A DNA stretch of 64,000 nucleotides from Actinoplanes sp. DH11 (GTDB lineage: Bacteria > Actinomycetota > Actinomycetes > Mycobacteriales > Micromonosporaceae). Each line of letters opens with the position of its first letter. The first letter of the stretch is position 1. Position numbers and translations under genes: made by a program. Of the stretch, positions 48,211 to 56,686 are shown one piece after another. The notes under the pieces were generated by a model. It saw only the letters and a list, made by a program, of their open reading frames with translations, had not been told where the DNA came from and did not search any database. The stretch lies in contig NZ_JAHWGU010000005.1 in the NCBI RefSeq assembly GCF_020873875.1, positions 186,001 to 250,000 on the forward strand, given 5' to 3'.

Positions 48211-50477
48211 GACACCCCCTGAGGCTGTCCGGAAACATCAGAGAGCTGATGCTGCCCGGCTGGGTCGGTGAGCGGATGCTGCCCGGGAGTGGAGAGCTGA
48301 GGCTGCGCGGGGAGAGCGGTCAGCTCGCGGCCGAGCAACGCGCCCAGGGTGGGCAGCACCGATGCGGCCCGGTCCGGGTCGAGCGCCGCCGCCTCGTCCG
48401 TCGCCGCGCCGCCGCGTCCGCGGGCCACCCGCTCCCCGATGGCCCGCCGCTCCCCGGCGTCGAAGCCGCCGAACGTGCGCCGCAGCAACGGCAGCACGTC
48501 CGAGAAGGACTCCGCCGGGATGTCCGCCAGCCACTCGTCCACCAGCGACAGCAACGCCTCGTCGTGGACCAGCAGCAACCCGCCGCCGGAGAGGAAACCC
48601 TCCACCCAGGCGGCGGCGTGCGCGGGCGCCCCGCCCACGGTGAGCGGCAGTCGCAACCGCCGCCGCACCTCGGCGGCGTCCAGCCGTCCGGCGTCCAGCA
48701 GCAGCCGGGTCAGCCGGCCCGCGGGCAGACCGTGCAGGCCGGGCCGCGCGGCAAGCGACGCGATCGTGCCGAGCCACTGCTCCCGCAGCTCGTCGTCGCC
48801 GAGCAGCGCGACCGCCTGGTGCACGCCGTCCATGCCGTCGCGCAGCTGTTTCGCGGCCTCGTCGGAGAGCGAACCGGCCGCCGCCGGCAACCCGGCGCGG
48901 ATGCGGCCGAGCAGGCCGGCGGCGACGGCCGAGAGACCTGAGACATCGGTACGCCGGACATCCCCGTACCGCAAGGTCCGGGCCAGTGCCGGCAGCGCCG
49001 CCATCAGGTGGTGCACGTCGGCGTCGAGCGCGGCCCGGGTGTCGAGCGCCGCGAGGACCTGCGGGTAGGCGTCCGCGAGGTCGGCCAGCAGGCAGATCTC
49101 GACCAGTTCGGTGACAGCGGCGAGCGTGGTCGCCGCCGCGGCACGGCGGGTGACCCGGGACGTCGCCGCGGCGAGGACAGTTGTGCCCCACATGCTGCCC
49201 TCGACGAGCCGGACCGCGAACTCCGGCTGCCAGCGGATCCGCCACTCCTCCCGGAAGGTGCCGGTGCCCCGCCGGCCCGGCGCCCGTTCCCCCCACGGCA
49301 CGTCCAGGGTCCGCAGCCGGTGCAGCAGCCGGCTACGTCGCAGGTCGATGTCGCGGCGCAGGTCCAGCTCGAGGGACCGGTCGAGAGGTTCCGGCCGCAG
49401 GCGCACCGATTTCTGCTGCGCGGCGAGGTCGCGGGCGAGCGGGACGGCCGGCATCTCGTCCGGCACGGCACCGAGGCGTTCGCCGACCACGAGCCGGCGG
49501 GCGATCAGTTCGGTCCGCAGCGGTTCGCCGTCGCACATCACCGCCTCGGCCGCCTCGGTGACCTCGGCCAGCCCGGCGAGCGGCCGCCCGCGCAGGGTGG
49601 CGAGCGCCTCGGCGAGCCGGGTCGCCTCGATGATGTGCGCCGACGACGTGGGCACACCCTCCGCGCGCAGCACCCCGGCCGCGTCCACCAGCCAGCGCGG
49701 CACCACCTCGTCGGCCGCGGTGAACAGGTGGTGGTACCACCCTGGGGAGCGCACCCCGGCGCCGTAACCCGACCACGAGGCCAGCCGGCCGTAGGTCCAC
49801 GGCACCCAGGTGAACGCGACCTTCGCCCGGCGCCGGCCTTTGAGCAGCGCGGCGTCGTCCTTCACCGGGACCTTGCGAGCCAGCGCGGGTACGTGCCACG
49901 CCCCGCACACCACCGCGATCTCCTCGTGGCGGCGCCGTTCCTCGCGCAGCACCTGACGCATGTGGGCCTCCCGCACGAGGTCGCGCGGGTCGTCCTCGGC
50001 GGTCTCCCGGATCGCGGTCATCGCCTCCTGGATCGCTTCGAAGACCGGCACCCCGCGATGCTCGACGACGTCCTCCCACCAGCGTTCCGGATCGTCGTAC
50101 CCGGCGGCGGCCGCGAGCTCCCCGATCGGGTCCACCGGACGGGCCGGCCGGTCCCCGAAGTCGGCGCCGAAGAAGCCGTACGGCAGGTCGAAGAACCGCA
50201 CCGGCACGCCGTGCCGCACCGCCCAGCCGATCGCCTGCCACTCCGGCGAGAAGACGGCGAACGGCCAGAACGCCGCCCGGGACGGGTCGTCCACCGCGTA
50301 ACCCAGCAGCGCGACGGGTGGCCGCAGACCGCCGTCCGCCGCCCAGCGCACCAGGTCGTCGGCCTCCGGCGGCCCCTCGATCAGCAGCACGCCGGGCCGT
50401 TGCCGGTCCAGTTCGCGCACCACCGCCCGGGCCGAGCCGGGTCCGTGGTGGCGGATGCCGTAGAGCCGTTCAGGCAT
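48207..50477 (-). CDS. DUF5682-type protein of the MoxR-vWA operon
   Basis: 756 residues. The N-terminal third resembles a TraB/EreA-like fold: YGIRHHGPGSARAVVREL, VLLIEGPPEADDLV, VPVRFFDLPYGFFG, and VCGAWHVPAL with the conserved Gly-x-x-His. The middle is helical with WGTTVLAAATSRVTRR. The C-terminus ends in a nine-residue repeat (STPGQHPLT / DPAGQHQLS / DVSGQPQGV). It overlaps the MoxR gene by eight bases upstream and the vWA gene by four downstream. Function unknown; the conserved histidines hint at hydrolase ancestry. Confidence 0.8.
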   Translation of the reverse strand: MPERLYGIRHHGPGSARAVVRELDRQRPGVLLIEGPPEADDLVRWAADGGLRPPVALLGYAVDDPSRAAFWPFAVFSPEWQAIGWAVRHGVPVRFFDLPYGFFGADFGDRPARPVDPIGELAAAAGYDDPERWWEDVVEHRGVPVFEAIQEAMTAIRETAEDDPRDLVREAHMRQVLREERRRHEEIAVVCGAWHVPALARKVPVKDDAALLKGRRRAKVAFTWVPWTYGRLASWSGYGAGVRSPGWYHHLFTAADEVVPRWLVDAAGVLRAEGVPTSSAHIIEATRLAEALATLRGRPLAGLAEVTEAAEAVMCDGEPLRTELIARRLVVGERLGAVPDEMPAVPLARDLAAQQKSVRLRPEPLDRSLELDLRRDIDLRRSRLLHRLRTLDVPWGERAPGRRGTGTFREEWRIRWQPEFAVRLVEGSMWGTTVLAAATSRVTRRAAAATTLAAVTELVEICLLADLADAYPQVLAALDTRAALDADVHHLMAALPALARTLRYGDVRRTDVSGLSAVAAGLLGRIRAGLPAAAGSLSDEAAKQLRDGMDGVHQAVALLGDDELREQWLGTIASLAARPGLHGLPAGRLTRLLLDAGRLDAAEVRRRLRLPLTVGGAPAHAAAWVEGFLSGGGLLLVHDEALLSLVDEWLADIPAESFSDVLPLLRRTFGGFDAGERRAIGERVARGRGGAATDEAAALDPDRAASVLPTLGALLGRELTALPAQPQLSTPGQHPLTDPAGQHQLSDVSGQPQGVS

Positions 50478-51531
50478 CGCGCGCGGCCCGGTAGAAGTCG
50501 AGCCAGTCGCCGCGCTCGCGGACCACCGTCTCCAGGTATTCCTGCCAGACCACGCCGTCGGACGCCGGGTCCTTCACCACCGCGCCGACGATGCCGGCGG
50601 CCACGTCGCCCGGGTGCAGGGTGCCGTCACCGAAGTGGGCGGCAAGCGCCATCCCGTTCGTGATCACCGAGATCGCCTCGGCGGTGGAGAGCGACCCGGT
50701 CGGCGACTTCAGTTTGGTACGCCCGTCCTCGGTCATGCCGCCCCGCAACTCCCGGAAGATCGTCACCACCCGGCGGATCTCGTCCAGCGCGGCCGGCACC
50801 TCGGGCAGCTCCAGCGACCGCCCGAGCTGGGCCACCCGCCGGGCGACGATCTCCACCTCGTCGTCGGCGTTCGCCGGCATCGGCAGCACCACCGTGTTGA
50901 ACCGCCGCCGCAGCGCACTGGACAACTCGTTGACCCCGCGGTCCCGGTCGTTGGCGGTGGCGATCAGGTTGAACCCGCGCTGCGCCTGCACCTCGGTGTT
51001 CAGCTCCGGCACCGGCAGCGTCTTCTCGGACAGGATGGTGATCAGCGCGTCCTGCACGTCGGACGGCACCCGGGTGAGTTCCTCCAGCCGGGCGATCGAC
51101 CCGGTCCGCATGGCCCGCATGACCGGGCTGGGCACCAGGGCGGCGTCGGTCGGGCCTTCGGCGAGCAGGCGGGCGTAGTTCCACCCGTACCGGATGGCCT
51201 CCTCCGCGGTGCCGGCGGTGCCCTGGATCAGCAGCGTGGAATCACCGGAGACGGCCGCCGCCAGGTGCTCGGAGACCCAGGTCTTGGCGGTGCCCGGCAC
51301 GCCGAGCAGCAGCAGCGCCCGGTCGGTGGCGAGGGTTGCCACGGCCACCTCGATCAGCCGGCGCGGTCCCACGTACTTCGGGGTGATCTTCGCGCCGTCA
51401 CCGAGCAGGTAGGTCACGACCGCGTGCGGGGAGAGCCGCCAGCCGGGCGGTCGCTGCCGGTCGTCGGTGGCGGCGAGCAGGGTGAGCTCCTCGGCGTACT
51501 GGTCCTCGGCGTGCGGTCGCAGTGCGGTCAT
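50470..51531 (-). CDS. MoxR-type AAA ATPase
   Basis: 353 residues. Walker A GVPGTAKT (77-84), then a Walker B region GSIARLEELTRVPSDVQDAL, sensor I LIATANDRDRG, arginine finger region ALRRRFNTVVLP and a C-terminal lid with SLSTAEAISVITNGMALAAHFG. ATG 51531 follows AGGAG and overlaps the upstream stop (ATGA). It is probably a chaperone-like ATPase acting with the vWA protein at the end of the operon. Confidence 0.9.
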   Translation of the reverse strand: MTALRPHAEDQYAEELTLLAATDDRQRPPGWRLSPHAVVTYLLGDGAKITPKYVGPRRLIEVAVATLATDRALLLLGVPGTAKTWVSEHLAAAVSGDSTLLIQGTAGTAEEAIRYGWNYARLLAEGPTDAALVPSPVMRAMRTGSIARLEELTRVPSDVQDALITILSEKTLPVPELNTEVQAQRGFNLIATANDRDRGVNELSSALRRRFNTVVLPMPANADDEVEIVARRVAQLGRSLELPEVPAALDEIRRVVTIFRELRGGMTEDGRTKLKSPTGSLSTAEAISVITNGMALAAHFGDGTLHPGDVAAGIVGAVVKDPASDGVVWQEYLETVVRERGDWLDFYRAARDA

Positions 51532-54500
51532 CGAAGCTCCTGGAACATCTCGTGGCGGAAGGTGAGGGTGCGGGCCAGGTCGGCCACCGGCCGCACCCGC
51601 GACTGGTCGAGGGACTGGTCGAGGTCGGCGGCGAGCCGCCCGGCCAGATCGGCGTAGCCCGGCGGCATCGCGAGCGCGGCGGTCCGGCACAGCTCGCCGA
51701 GCTGCCAGGTGTGCCGATCGGTACGCGCCCGCGCCGCGATCGTCTCCAGCACGGCGACCGCCAGGGGGCCGGGCCACGGCCCCGGGTGCAGGCTGAGCAA
51801 CCGGTGCGCGGCGGTGTCCTCGGTGCGCAGGGCAGCGGCGGCGAGCCGGGCCAGCCGGTCGGGCGGCAGCACCAGGTGCAGATCCCACCGCACCGCCTCG
51901 CGCAGCGCACCGGCGTCCGCGGCGAGCAGGGCGGACGCCCAGCCCGCGTCCCGCTGCACGATGGCCGCTTTCGCCCACCCGTGCAGCAGCGGCGTCGCCC
52001 AGTCGTGCCCCCGAGCGAGCCCCACCCACCCCGCCGCGTCGATCCGGCCGGCGGCAGCGCTGACGCCGGCCCCGGCGCCGGCCCCCGCAGGGCCGTCCGG
52101 GCCAGCAGGGCCGTCCGGGCCAGCAGGGCCGTCCGGGCCAGCAGGGCCGTCCGGGCCGTCGGCTGCGGCAGGGTCCGCGCCGGTCCACGTGGTCAGCGGC
52201 GTGCCGGCGATCACTTCCTCCAGCAGCCAGGCGCCCGCGCCGACGCCCCGGGCCGGTGCGGCCGCGACCCCGTCGCGGCGCAGGTCGTGGTCGAGTTCCG
52301 CCGGCGGCTCGACGATCAGCCGCCGGCCGTCGAGGCGGACCGCAGCCCGCGCCCGCGTGGCCATCCGCCGCCCCAGCGCGGCACCGGGCAGCACCCGCAG
52401 CAGGTCGAGGGCCACCTCGCGGACCTCTTTGCGCCGGTCGTCGAGCGCGCGTTCGAGAAGTGGCTCGTCGCGCAGCGACAGGCCGGTGCCGAAGGTGCCG
52501 AGCAGCCGGGCACGGTCCGCCGAAGGTTCCCGCTCCCAGCCGCTCGCCAGCAGCTCCCGGGCCCGATCGGGGTCGTCGCGCCGCAGCGCCGCGAGCAACC
52601 CGGCCCGTTCACTGCCGCTCGCGGTCGCCCAGTCGGCGCCGCTCACCGGAACCGCCTCGTCGAGCAGCCACCGCCAGTCGGCCCGCTGCCCGGCCAGCCA
52701 GGCGCCGCGCCGCCCGGCCACCCGGGCCAGCTCGGGGCGGATCGTCGTGTTGCGCCGCCCCGCGTCGAAGAGCGCGGGCAGCAGCGCCGGGCGCACGACG
52801 CCGCCCCGGCCGGCGGCCGCAGCCAGCCACTGCGCGAGCAACTCCTGCTCCAGGTGGCCGCCGCCGGGCGCACCGCCGCCGAGGATCCGGGCGAGTCGCG
52901 CCGACGCGGCGGCGGGCAGCGGCGGACCGGCCTCCGCCGGCGCCGGGGGCACCGGCGACTGCCCGGTCACCGGCTCGACCCCGGCCCGCCGGCAGGTGAG
53001 CGCGACAGCCGCAGCCTCCAGCAGAGCCCCGGCCGCCGACACCCCGCCGCCGGCCGAGGAAAGCGCGGGCGCGGGCGGAAGCGAAGGCGCAGGGGAGGCG
53101 GAAGGCGCGGGCGCAGGGGCGACCGAAGGCGCGGGCGGAACAGCAGGCCCGAACGTCACGCGCACGGCCCCGGTGGACACCGCGTCGCTGTGCCAGGGGC
53201 GCCGGGCCGTGCCCACCAGCGCCGCCGCCAGCAGGTCCGCCGGCAGCTCGGCCTCGCGCCGGCCGCCCGGCTCGGGCGACGGCGGGCCGGCCGGCACGAA
53301 CTCGCCGCCGACCCAGGCGGCGAGGGGGCGCAGGCCGGCCGGGGACCACTCCGCCGCCACATCGGCCGGGTGGCCACCCGCGGCCGCGAGCAACCACCAC
53401 GGTTCGCGGTGGCCGGGTGCCAGGGGGAGGGCTGAGCCGTGTGCGTCGACGAGGTGACCGCCGCCGGGGCGGACGCCGGCGAGCAGCATGGGGGCGTCGT
53501 GCCGGAACGGGTCGGCGGCCAGGGTGCGCGCCCAGTGGGAGAGGGCGGCCCGGACGGAGTCGGCGCCCGCCGGTGCGCCGAACGGCTCGGCCGCCGAGGC
53601 TCGGTCGGCGACCAGGGCGCGCAGCGGTGCCGCGCCCGGATAGAAGGCCAGGTCGCCGCGGAACTCGGTGCCGGGCAGGAGGTCGGCGGTGAGTGGCTGG
53701 CCGGGCGCGGCGAACGCCAGGACCAGCGCGAACCGGTCGGTGCCGGCGCCGTGCAGCCAGGTGCGGCGGGTGGTCAGCGGGCCGTCGTCGATGTCGACCT
53801 GGCCGAGCACCTGCCAGCGGTCGGTGAGGCGCGGCCCGGCCAGCACCTCGTCGGCCGGGGTGGGGAAGCCGATGCGGGTGCGGACGGTCGCCGCGAGGGC
53901 CGGATCGAGGCCGCCGAGCCGGTCGTGGCCGTCGGTCAGCAGCCGCAGCAGGGCCAGCTCGCCGAGCAACCGGTCGGCCCAGTGCCGGCCGGCACCGGCG
54001 GTCCCGCCGAGTCGCCGCACCATGCCGGCCGCGCCCGGGGCCTGGGCGTCGACGAGCCGGGCGGCCATCGACTCGAACTCGGACCGGCCACCGCGGGCGA
54101 ACCCGGCCAGCCCGCGCTCGACCTGGTCGTCGAGCCAGCGGCGCAACTCGGCCATGCCGCCCGCGACCCGGTCGGCCCGTTCCTGGGCGCGTTTCGCCGC
54201 CGCCACCGGGTCGGGCGGACCGGCCGGGCGGGCGCGCCGGGCCCGGGCGGCCTGCCAGGTGACCACGAACTCGGGCGCCGGCCCGCCGGTCAGACCGGCG
54301 CCGCCGGACCAGTGCAGCAGCAGGCCGAGGGAGTGCTTGCAGGGGATCTTGCGGCTGGGACAGGAACAGGTGAACGCGGGCCCGGACAGGTCGACCGCCA
54401 CCCGGTATCCCCGGCACAGTCCCCACAGGACATCGCCGGCCCGGCCGGCCGCGGTGACCTGACCGGTGACGCCCCGCGCGTTCCGCAGCGCGCCCGGGTC

Positions 54501-54578
54501 GGGTGCGAGAGCCTCGACCTGAGCGGTAGGCCAGCGAGCAGCGGGCAATGGTGCGATGGACCGGCGTTCGACTTCCAC
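51528..54578 (-). CDS. SWIM zinc-finger protein fused to DUF5691-like region
   Basis: 1016 residues. The SWIM motif CxCx6CxH is C71, C73, C80 and H82 (CSCPSRKIPCKH). A helical region (RWLDDQVERGLAGFARGG; GMVRRLGGTAGAG) and a middle domain follow. The C-terminal half, with helical HEAT-like pairs (LLAALRRDDPDRARELLASGW; LLERALDDRRKEVREVALDLLR), matches the DUF5691 style. A GPDGPA hexapeptide is repeated four times (18-bp DNA repeats, 52089-52159). GTG 54578 has TAGGGT six bases upstream (leaderless). First gene of the four-gene MoxR-vWA operon. Confidence 0.82.
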   Translation of the reverse strand: MEVERRSIAPLPAARWPTAQVEALAPDPGALRNARGVTGQVTAAGRAGDVLWGLCRGYRVAVDLSGPAFTCSCPSRKIPCKHSLGLLLHWSGGAGLTGGPAPEFVVTWQAARARRARPAGPPDPVAAAKRAQERADRVAGGMAELRRWLDDQVERGLAGFARGGRSEFESMAARLVDAQAPGAAGMVRRLGGTAGAGRHWADRLLGELALLRLLTDGHDRLGGLDPALAATVRTRIGFPTPADEVLAGPRLTDRWQVLGQVDIDDGPLTTRRTWLHGAGTDRFALVLAFAAPGQPLTADLLPGTEFRGDLAFYPGAAPLRALVADRASAAEPFGAPAGADSVRAALSHWARTLAADPFRHDAPMLLAGVRPGGGHLVDAHGSALPLAPGHREPWWLLAAAGGHPADVAAEWSPAGLRPLAAWVGGEFVPAGPPSPEPGGRREAELPADLLAAALVGTARRPWHSDAVSTGAVRVTFGPAVPPAPSVAPAPAPSASPAPSLPPAPALSSAGGGVSAAGALLEAAAVALTCRRAGVEPVTGQSPVPPAPAEAGPPLPAAASARLARILGGGAPGGGHLEQELLAQWLAAAAGRGGVVRPALLPALFDAGRRNTTIRPELARVAGRRGAWLAGQRADWRWLLDEAVPVSGADWATASGSERAGLLAALRRDDPDRARELLASGWEREPSADRARLLGTFGTGLSLRDEPLLERALDDRRKEVREVALDLLRVLPGAALGRRMATRARAAVRLDGRRLIVEPPAELDHDLRRDGVAAAPARGVGAGAWLLEEVIAGTPLTTWTGADPAAADGPDGPAGPDGPAGPDGPAGPDGPAGAGAGAGVSAAAGRIDAAGWVGLARGHDWATPLLHGWAKAAIVQRDAGWASALLAADAGALREAVRWDLHLVLPPDRLARLAAAALRTEDTAAHRLLSLHPGPWPGPLAVAVLETIAARARTDRHTWQLGELCRTAALAMPPGYADLAGRLAADLDQSLDQSRVRPVADLARTLTFRHEMFQELR
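52089..52159. repeat. 18-bp in-frame tandem repeats in the SWIM protein gene
   Basis: Four near-identical units of GGCCGTCCGGGCCAGCAG encode GPDGPA. Low divergence between units indicates recent expansion. Confidence 0.88.
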
Positions 54579-54584
54579 GATGAG

Positions 54585-54590
54585 ACCCTA
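54585..54590 (-). promoter_or_regulatory. Leaderless -10 hexamer of the MoxR-vWA operon
   Basis: TAGGGT on the minus strand, six bases before GTG 54578. It fits the TANNNT-N6-start arrangement seen at other genes here, and no Shine-Dalgarno is present. Confidence 0.6.
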
Positions 54591-54628
54591 GGCCGGGGGT
54601 ACGACTTTTCCGGCGCTGAGGAGCGGGC

Positions 54629-55273
54629 ATGCGGGTGATTGTTTTCGGGGCGACCGGGATGGTGGGCCAGGGCGTGCTGCGGGAGTCGCTGCTGGCGCCG
54701 GATGTGACGGAGGTACTGGTGGTGACGCGTACGGCGACCGGCGTGCGGCACCCGAAGCTGCGCGAGGTCACGCTCACCGACTTCGCCGATCTGGGCCCGA
54801 TCGCCGGCGAACTCTCCGGTTACGACGCCTGTTTCTACTGTCTAGGAGTCTCGTCGCTGGGGATGGACGAGGCGTCGTACACCCGGGTCTCCTACGACTG
54901 TCCGATGGCCGCCGCCCGTACCCTTGCCGCTCTGAATCCCCGGATGACCTTCATCTACGTCTCCGGGAGCGGGACCGATGCGAACAGCCGGCTCATGTGG
55001 GCCCGGGTGAAGGGCCGGACCGAGCAGGAGATCCTGGGGCTTTTCCCGAACGGGTACGCCTTCCGCCCCGGCTTCATCCAGCCCACGCACGGCGCCCGGT
55101 CGAGGACCGGGTGGTACAACACCCTCTACAGCCTCACCGCCCCGCTCGTTCCGGCGCTGCGCCGGCTCCTGCCGCGCCAGGTCACCACCACCGACGCCAT
55201 CGGCCGGGGCATGCTGCGGGCCGCCCGCACCGGCTTTCCCCGCCGCGTGGTGACCAACGCGGACCTGCGCTGA
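54629..55273 (+). CDS. NAD(P)-binding Rossmann-fold oxidoreductase/epimerase-like protein
   Basis: 214 residues. Nucleotide-binding loop IVFGATGMVGQGVLRESL, then FYCLGVSSLGMDEASYTRVSYD, MTFIYVSGSGTD and FRPGFIQPTHGARSR. It belongs to the atypical short-chain group related to HTATIP2 proteins; the catalytic Tyr-x3-Lys is not obvious. Good GAGGAG site before ATG 54629. The convergent EamA reading frame continues antisense through most of this gene. Confidence 0.82.
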   Translation: MRVIVFGATGMVGQGVLRESLLAPDVTEVLVVTRTATGVRHPKLREVTLTDFADLGPIAGELSGYDACFYCLGVSSLGMDEASYTRVSYDCPMAAARTLAALNPRMTFIYVSGSGTDANSRLMWARVKGRTEQEILGLFPNGYAFRPGFIQPTHGARSRTGWYNTLYSLTAPLVPALRRLLPRQVTTTDAIGRGMLRAARTGFPRRVVTNADLR

Positions 55274-56107
55274 CTGTCCCCACACGACCGCGCCGAACGC
55301 GAGCACCATCCCGGCCACCTGCACCGGTGTCAGCGACTGGCTCAGCACCGCCCAGCCGATCACCGTGGCGGTCAGCGGGGAGAGCAGGTTGAGCAGCGAG
55401 ACCCGCGCGGCCGGCAGGTGCTCCAGACCACGGAACAGGATGGTGTACGCCAGGGCGGTCCCGATCAGCGACAGGTACCCGTACCCCATCAGGTTCGTCG
55501 CGGTGAGCGACCCGGGCAGGCCCTCCGCCGCCAGGGTGACCGGCACCAGGAGTAGGCCACCCGCGGTGAGTTGCCATCCGGTCGCGGTCAGCAGCGAGAC
55601 GCCGGGGCGCCCCCAGCGCTTGGTGAGCACCAGGCCGACCGCCATCGACGCGGTGCCGAGCAGGCCGGCGGCGATCCCGAGCGGGTCGAGGCGGGCGGCG
55701 GCGGTGAGCACGGCGAGGGCCACGCCTGCGGCGCCGAGCAGACCGGCGAGCAGGGTACGCAGGGACACGCGCTCGGCCAGCAGGACGACACCGAGGCCGG
55801 CGACGAGCAGCGGTTGGGCCGCACCGAGCACCGCGGCCGGCCCGCCCGGCAGCCGGTAGGCGCTCAGGAAGAGCAGGGGGAAGAAGATCCCGATGTTGAG
55901 CGCGCCGAGGACCGCGGACCGCCACCACCACGAGCCGCGCGGCAGTTCCCGGGTGATCGCGAGCAGCAGCAGACCGGCCGGCAGGGCACGCAGAACCCCG
56001 CTCAGCAGGGGTCGGCCGGGCGGCAGGAACTCGGTGGTGACCGCGTAGGTGGTGCCCCAGACGATCGGGGTGAACGCCGTGATCAGCAGTGGGCCCGGTC
56101 GTCTCAC
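54842..56107 (-). CDS. EamA/DMT-family transporter with anomalous antisense C-terminal extension
   Basis: Residues 1 to about 278 form a normal ten-helix EamA exporter (ITAFTPIVWGTTYAV; TLLAGLLGAAGVALAVLTA; LMGYGYLSLIGTALAYTILF; VQVAGMVLAFGAVVWGQ). The last helix ends exactly at the stop codon of the convergent oxidoreductase gene, where the frame has no stop. It continues about 143 codons antisense through that gene as a Gly/Pro-rich, non-membrane sequence. The true stop has probably been lost. GTG 56107 follows GAGGGAG. Divergent from a MarR gene that probably regulates it. Confidence 0.8.
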   Translation of the reverse strand: MRRPGPLLITAFTPIVWGTTYAVTTEFLPPGRPLLSGVLRALPAGLLLLAITRELPRGSWWWRSAVLGALNIGIFFPLLFLSAYRLPGGPAAVLGAAQPLLVAGLGVVLLAERVSLRTLLAGLLGAAGVALAVLTAAARLDPLGIAAGLLGTASMAVGLVLTKRWGRPGVSLLTATGWQLTAGGLLLVPVTLAAEGLPGSLTATNLMGYGYLSLIGTALAYTILFRGLEHLPAARVSLLNLLSPLTATVIGWAVLSQSLTPVQVAGMVLAFGAVVWGQSAQVRVGHHAAGKAGAGGPQHAPADGVGGGDLARQEPAQRRNERGGEAVEGVVPPGPRPGAVRGLDEAGAEGVPVREKPQDLLLGPALHPGPHEPAVRIGPAPGDVDEGHPGIQSGKGTGGGHRTVVGDPGVRRLVHPQRRDS

Positions 56108-56129
56108 GATCAACTCCCTCGACGTCAAG

Positions 56130-56178
56130 TATCTCGACATCAAGATAAACCTTGTCGAGAAGCTTGTCATCAAGACAA
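56130..56178. promoter_or_regulatory. MarR-type operator cluster
   Basis: Imperfect palindrome TATCTCGACATCAAGATA (56130-56147) and a second site TTGTCATCAAGACAA (56164-56178) with perfect five-base arms. Related TCGA(C/T)(G/A)TCAAG elements repeat through 56119-56178. They fill the space between the EamA and MarR start codons, as expected for a MarR dimer repressing both. Confidence 0.68.
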
Positions 56179-56185
56179 TGGGTGA

Positions 56186-56674
56186 ATGACAGAGCGCGAC
56201 GGGGTCGACCGCATCGTCGGCCAGTGGGCGGTCGAACGCCCCGACCTGGAAACCGAGGCGATGGGCCTGTTCGGCCGGATCTACCGGCTGGCGCGCATCG
56301 CCGGGGCCGCCACCGAGCGTGCCTACGCGCCGTTCGGGATCGGCCGCCCCGAGTTCGACGTGCTGGCCACCCTGCGCCGGGCGGGCGCGCCGTTCCAGCT
56401 CTCACCCGGCGCGCTGGCCGCGTCGATGATGCTCAGCAGCGGCGGCACCACCGCCCGCCTGGACCGCCTGGAACGCGCCGGTCTGGTGGAAAGATCCCCG
56501 GACCCGGACGACCGGCGAGGCGTGCTGGTCCGCCTGACCGAGAAGGGCCGCACGACCGTCGACCAGGCCGTGGGTGCCGGCCTGGCCGAACAGCAGCGTC
56601 TGATGGCCCATCTGCCGCCGGACCGGCGCGCCGCACTCGCCGAACTGCTCAGGGAGTTGCTCGCCGGCCGTTGA
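56186..56674 (+). CDS. MarR-family transcriptional regulator
   Basis: 162 residues. The winged helix includes IGRPEFDVLATLRRAG, LSPGALAASMMLSSGGTTARLDRLERAGLVER (HTH, read in parts) and the wing RSPDPDDRRGVLVRLTEKG. The C-terminal helix forms the dimer. Divergent to the EamA transporter, with palindromes between, so it likely represses that exporter until a small ligand binds. The ATG at 56186 leaves only seven bases to the last operator half-site. Confidence 0.9.
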   Translation: MTERDGVDRIVGQWAVERPDLETEAMGLFGRIYRLARIAGAATERAYAPFGIGRPEFDVLATLRRAGAPFQLSPGALAASMMLSSGGTTARLDRLERAGLVERSPDPDDRRGVLVRLTEKGRTTVDQAVGAGLAEQQRLMAHLPPDRRAALAELLRELLAGR

Positions 56675-56686
56675 CGGCGCCCGTCC

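Noticed and set aside
47032-54578. Tellurium-resistance-type (TerY/TerD) operon
   Set aside because: vWA and ATPase genes are present but no TerD-like calcium-binding or TerC membrane proteins; the MoxR/SWIM composition fits a different group.
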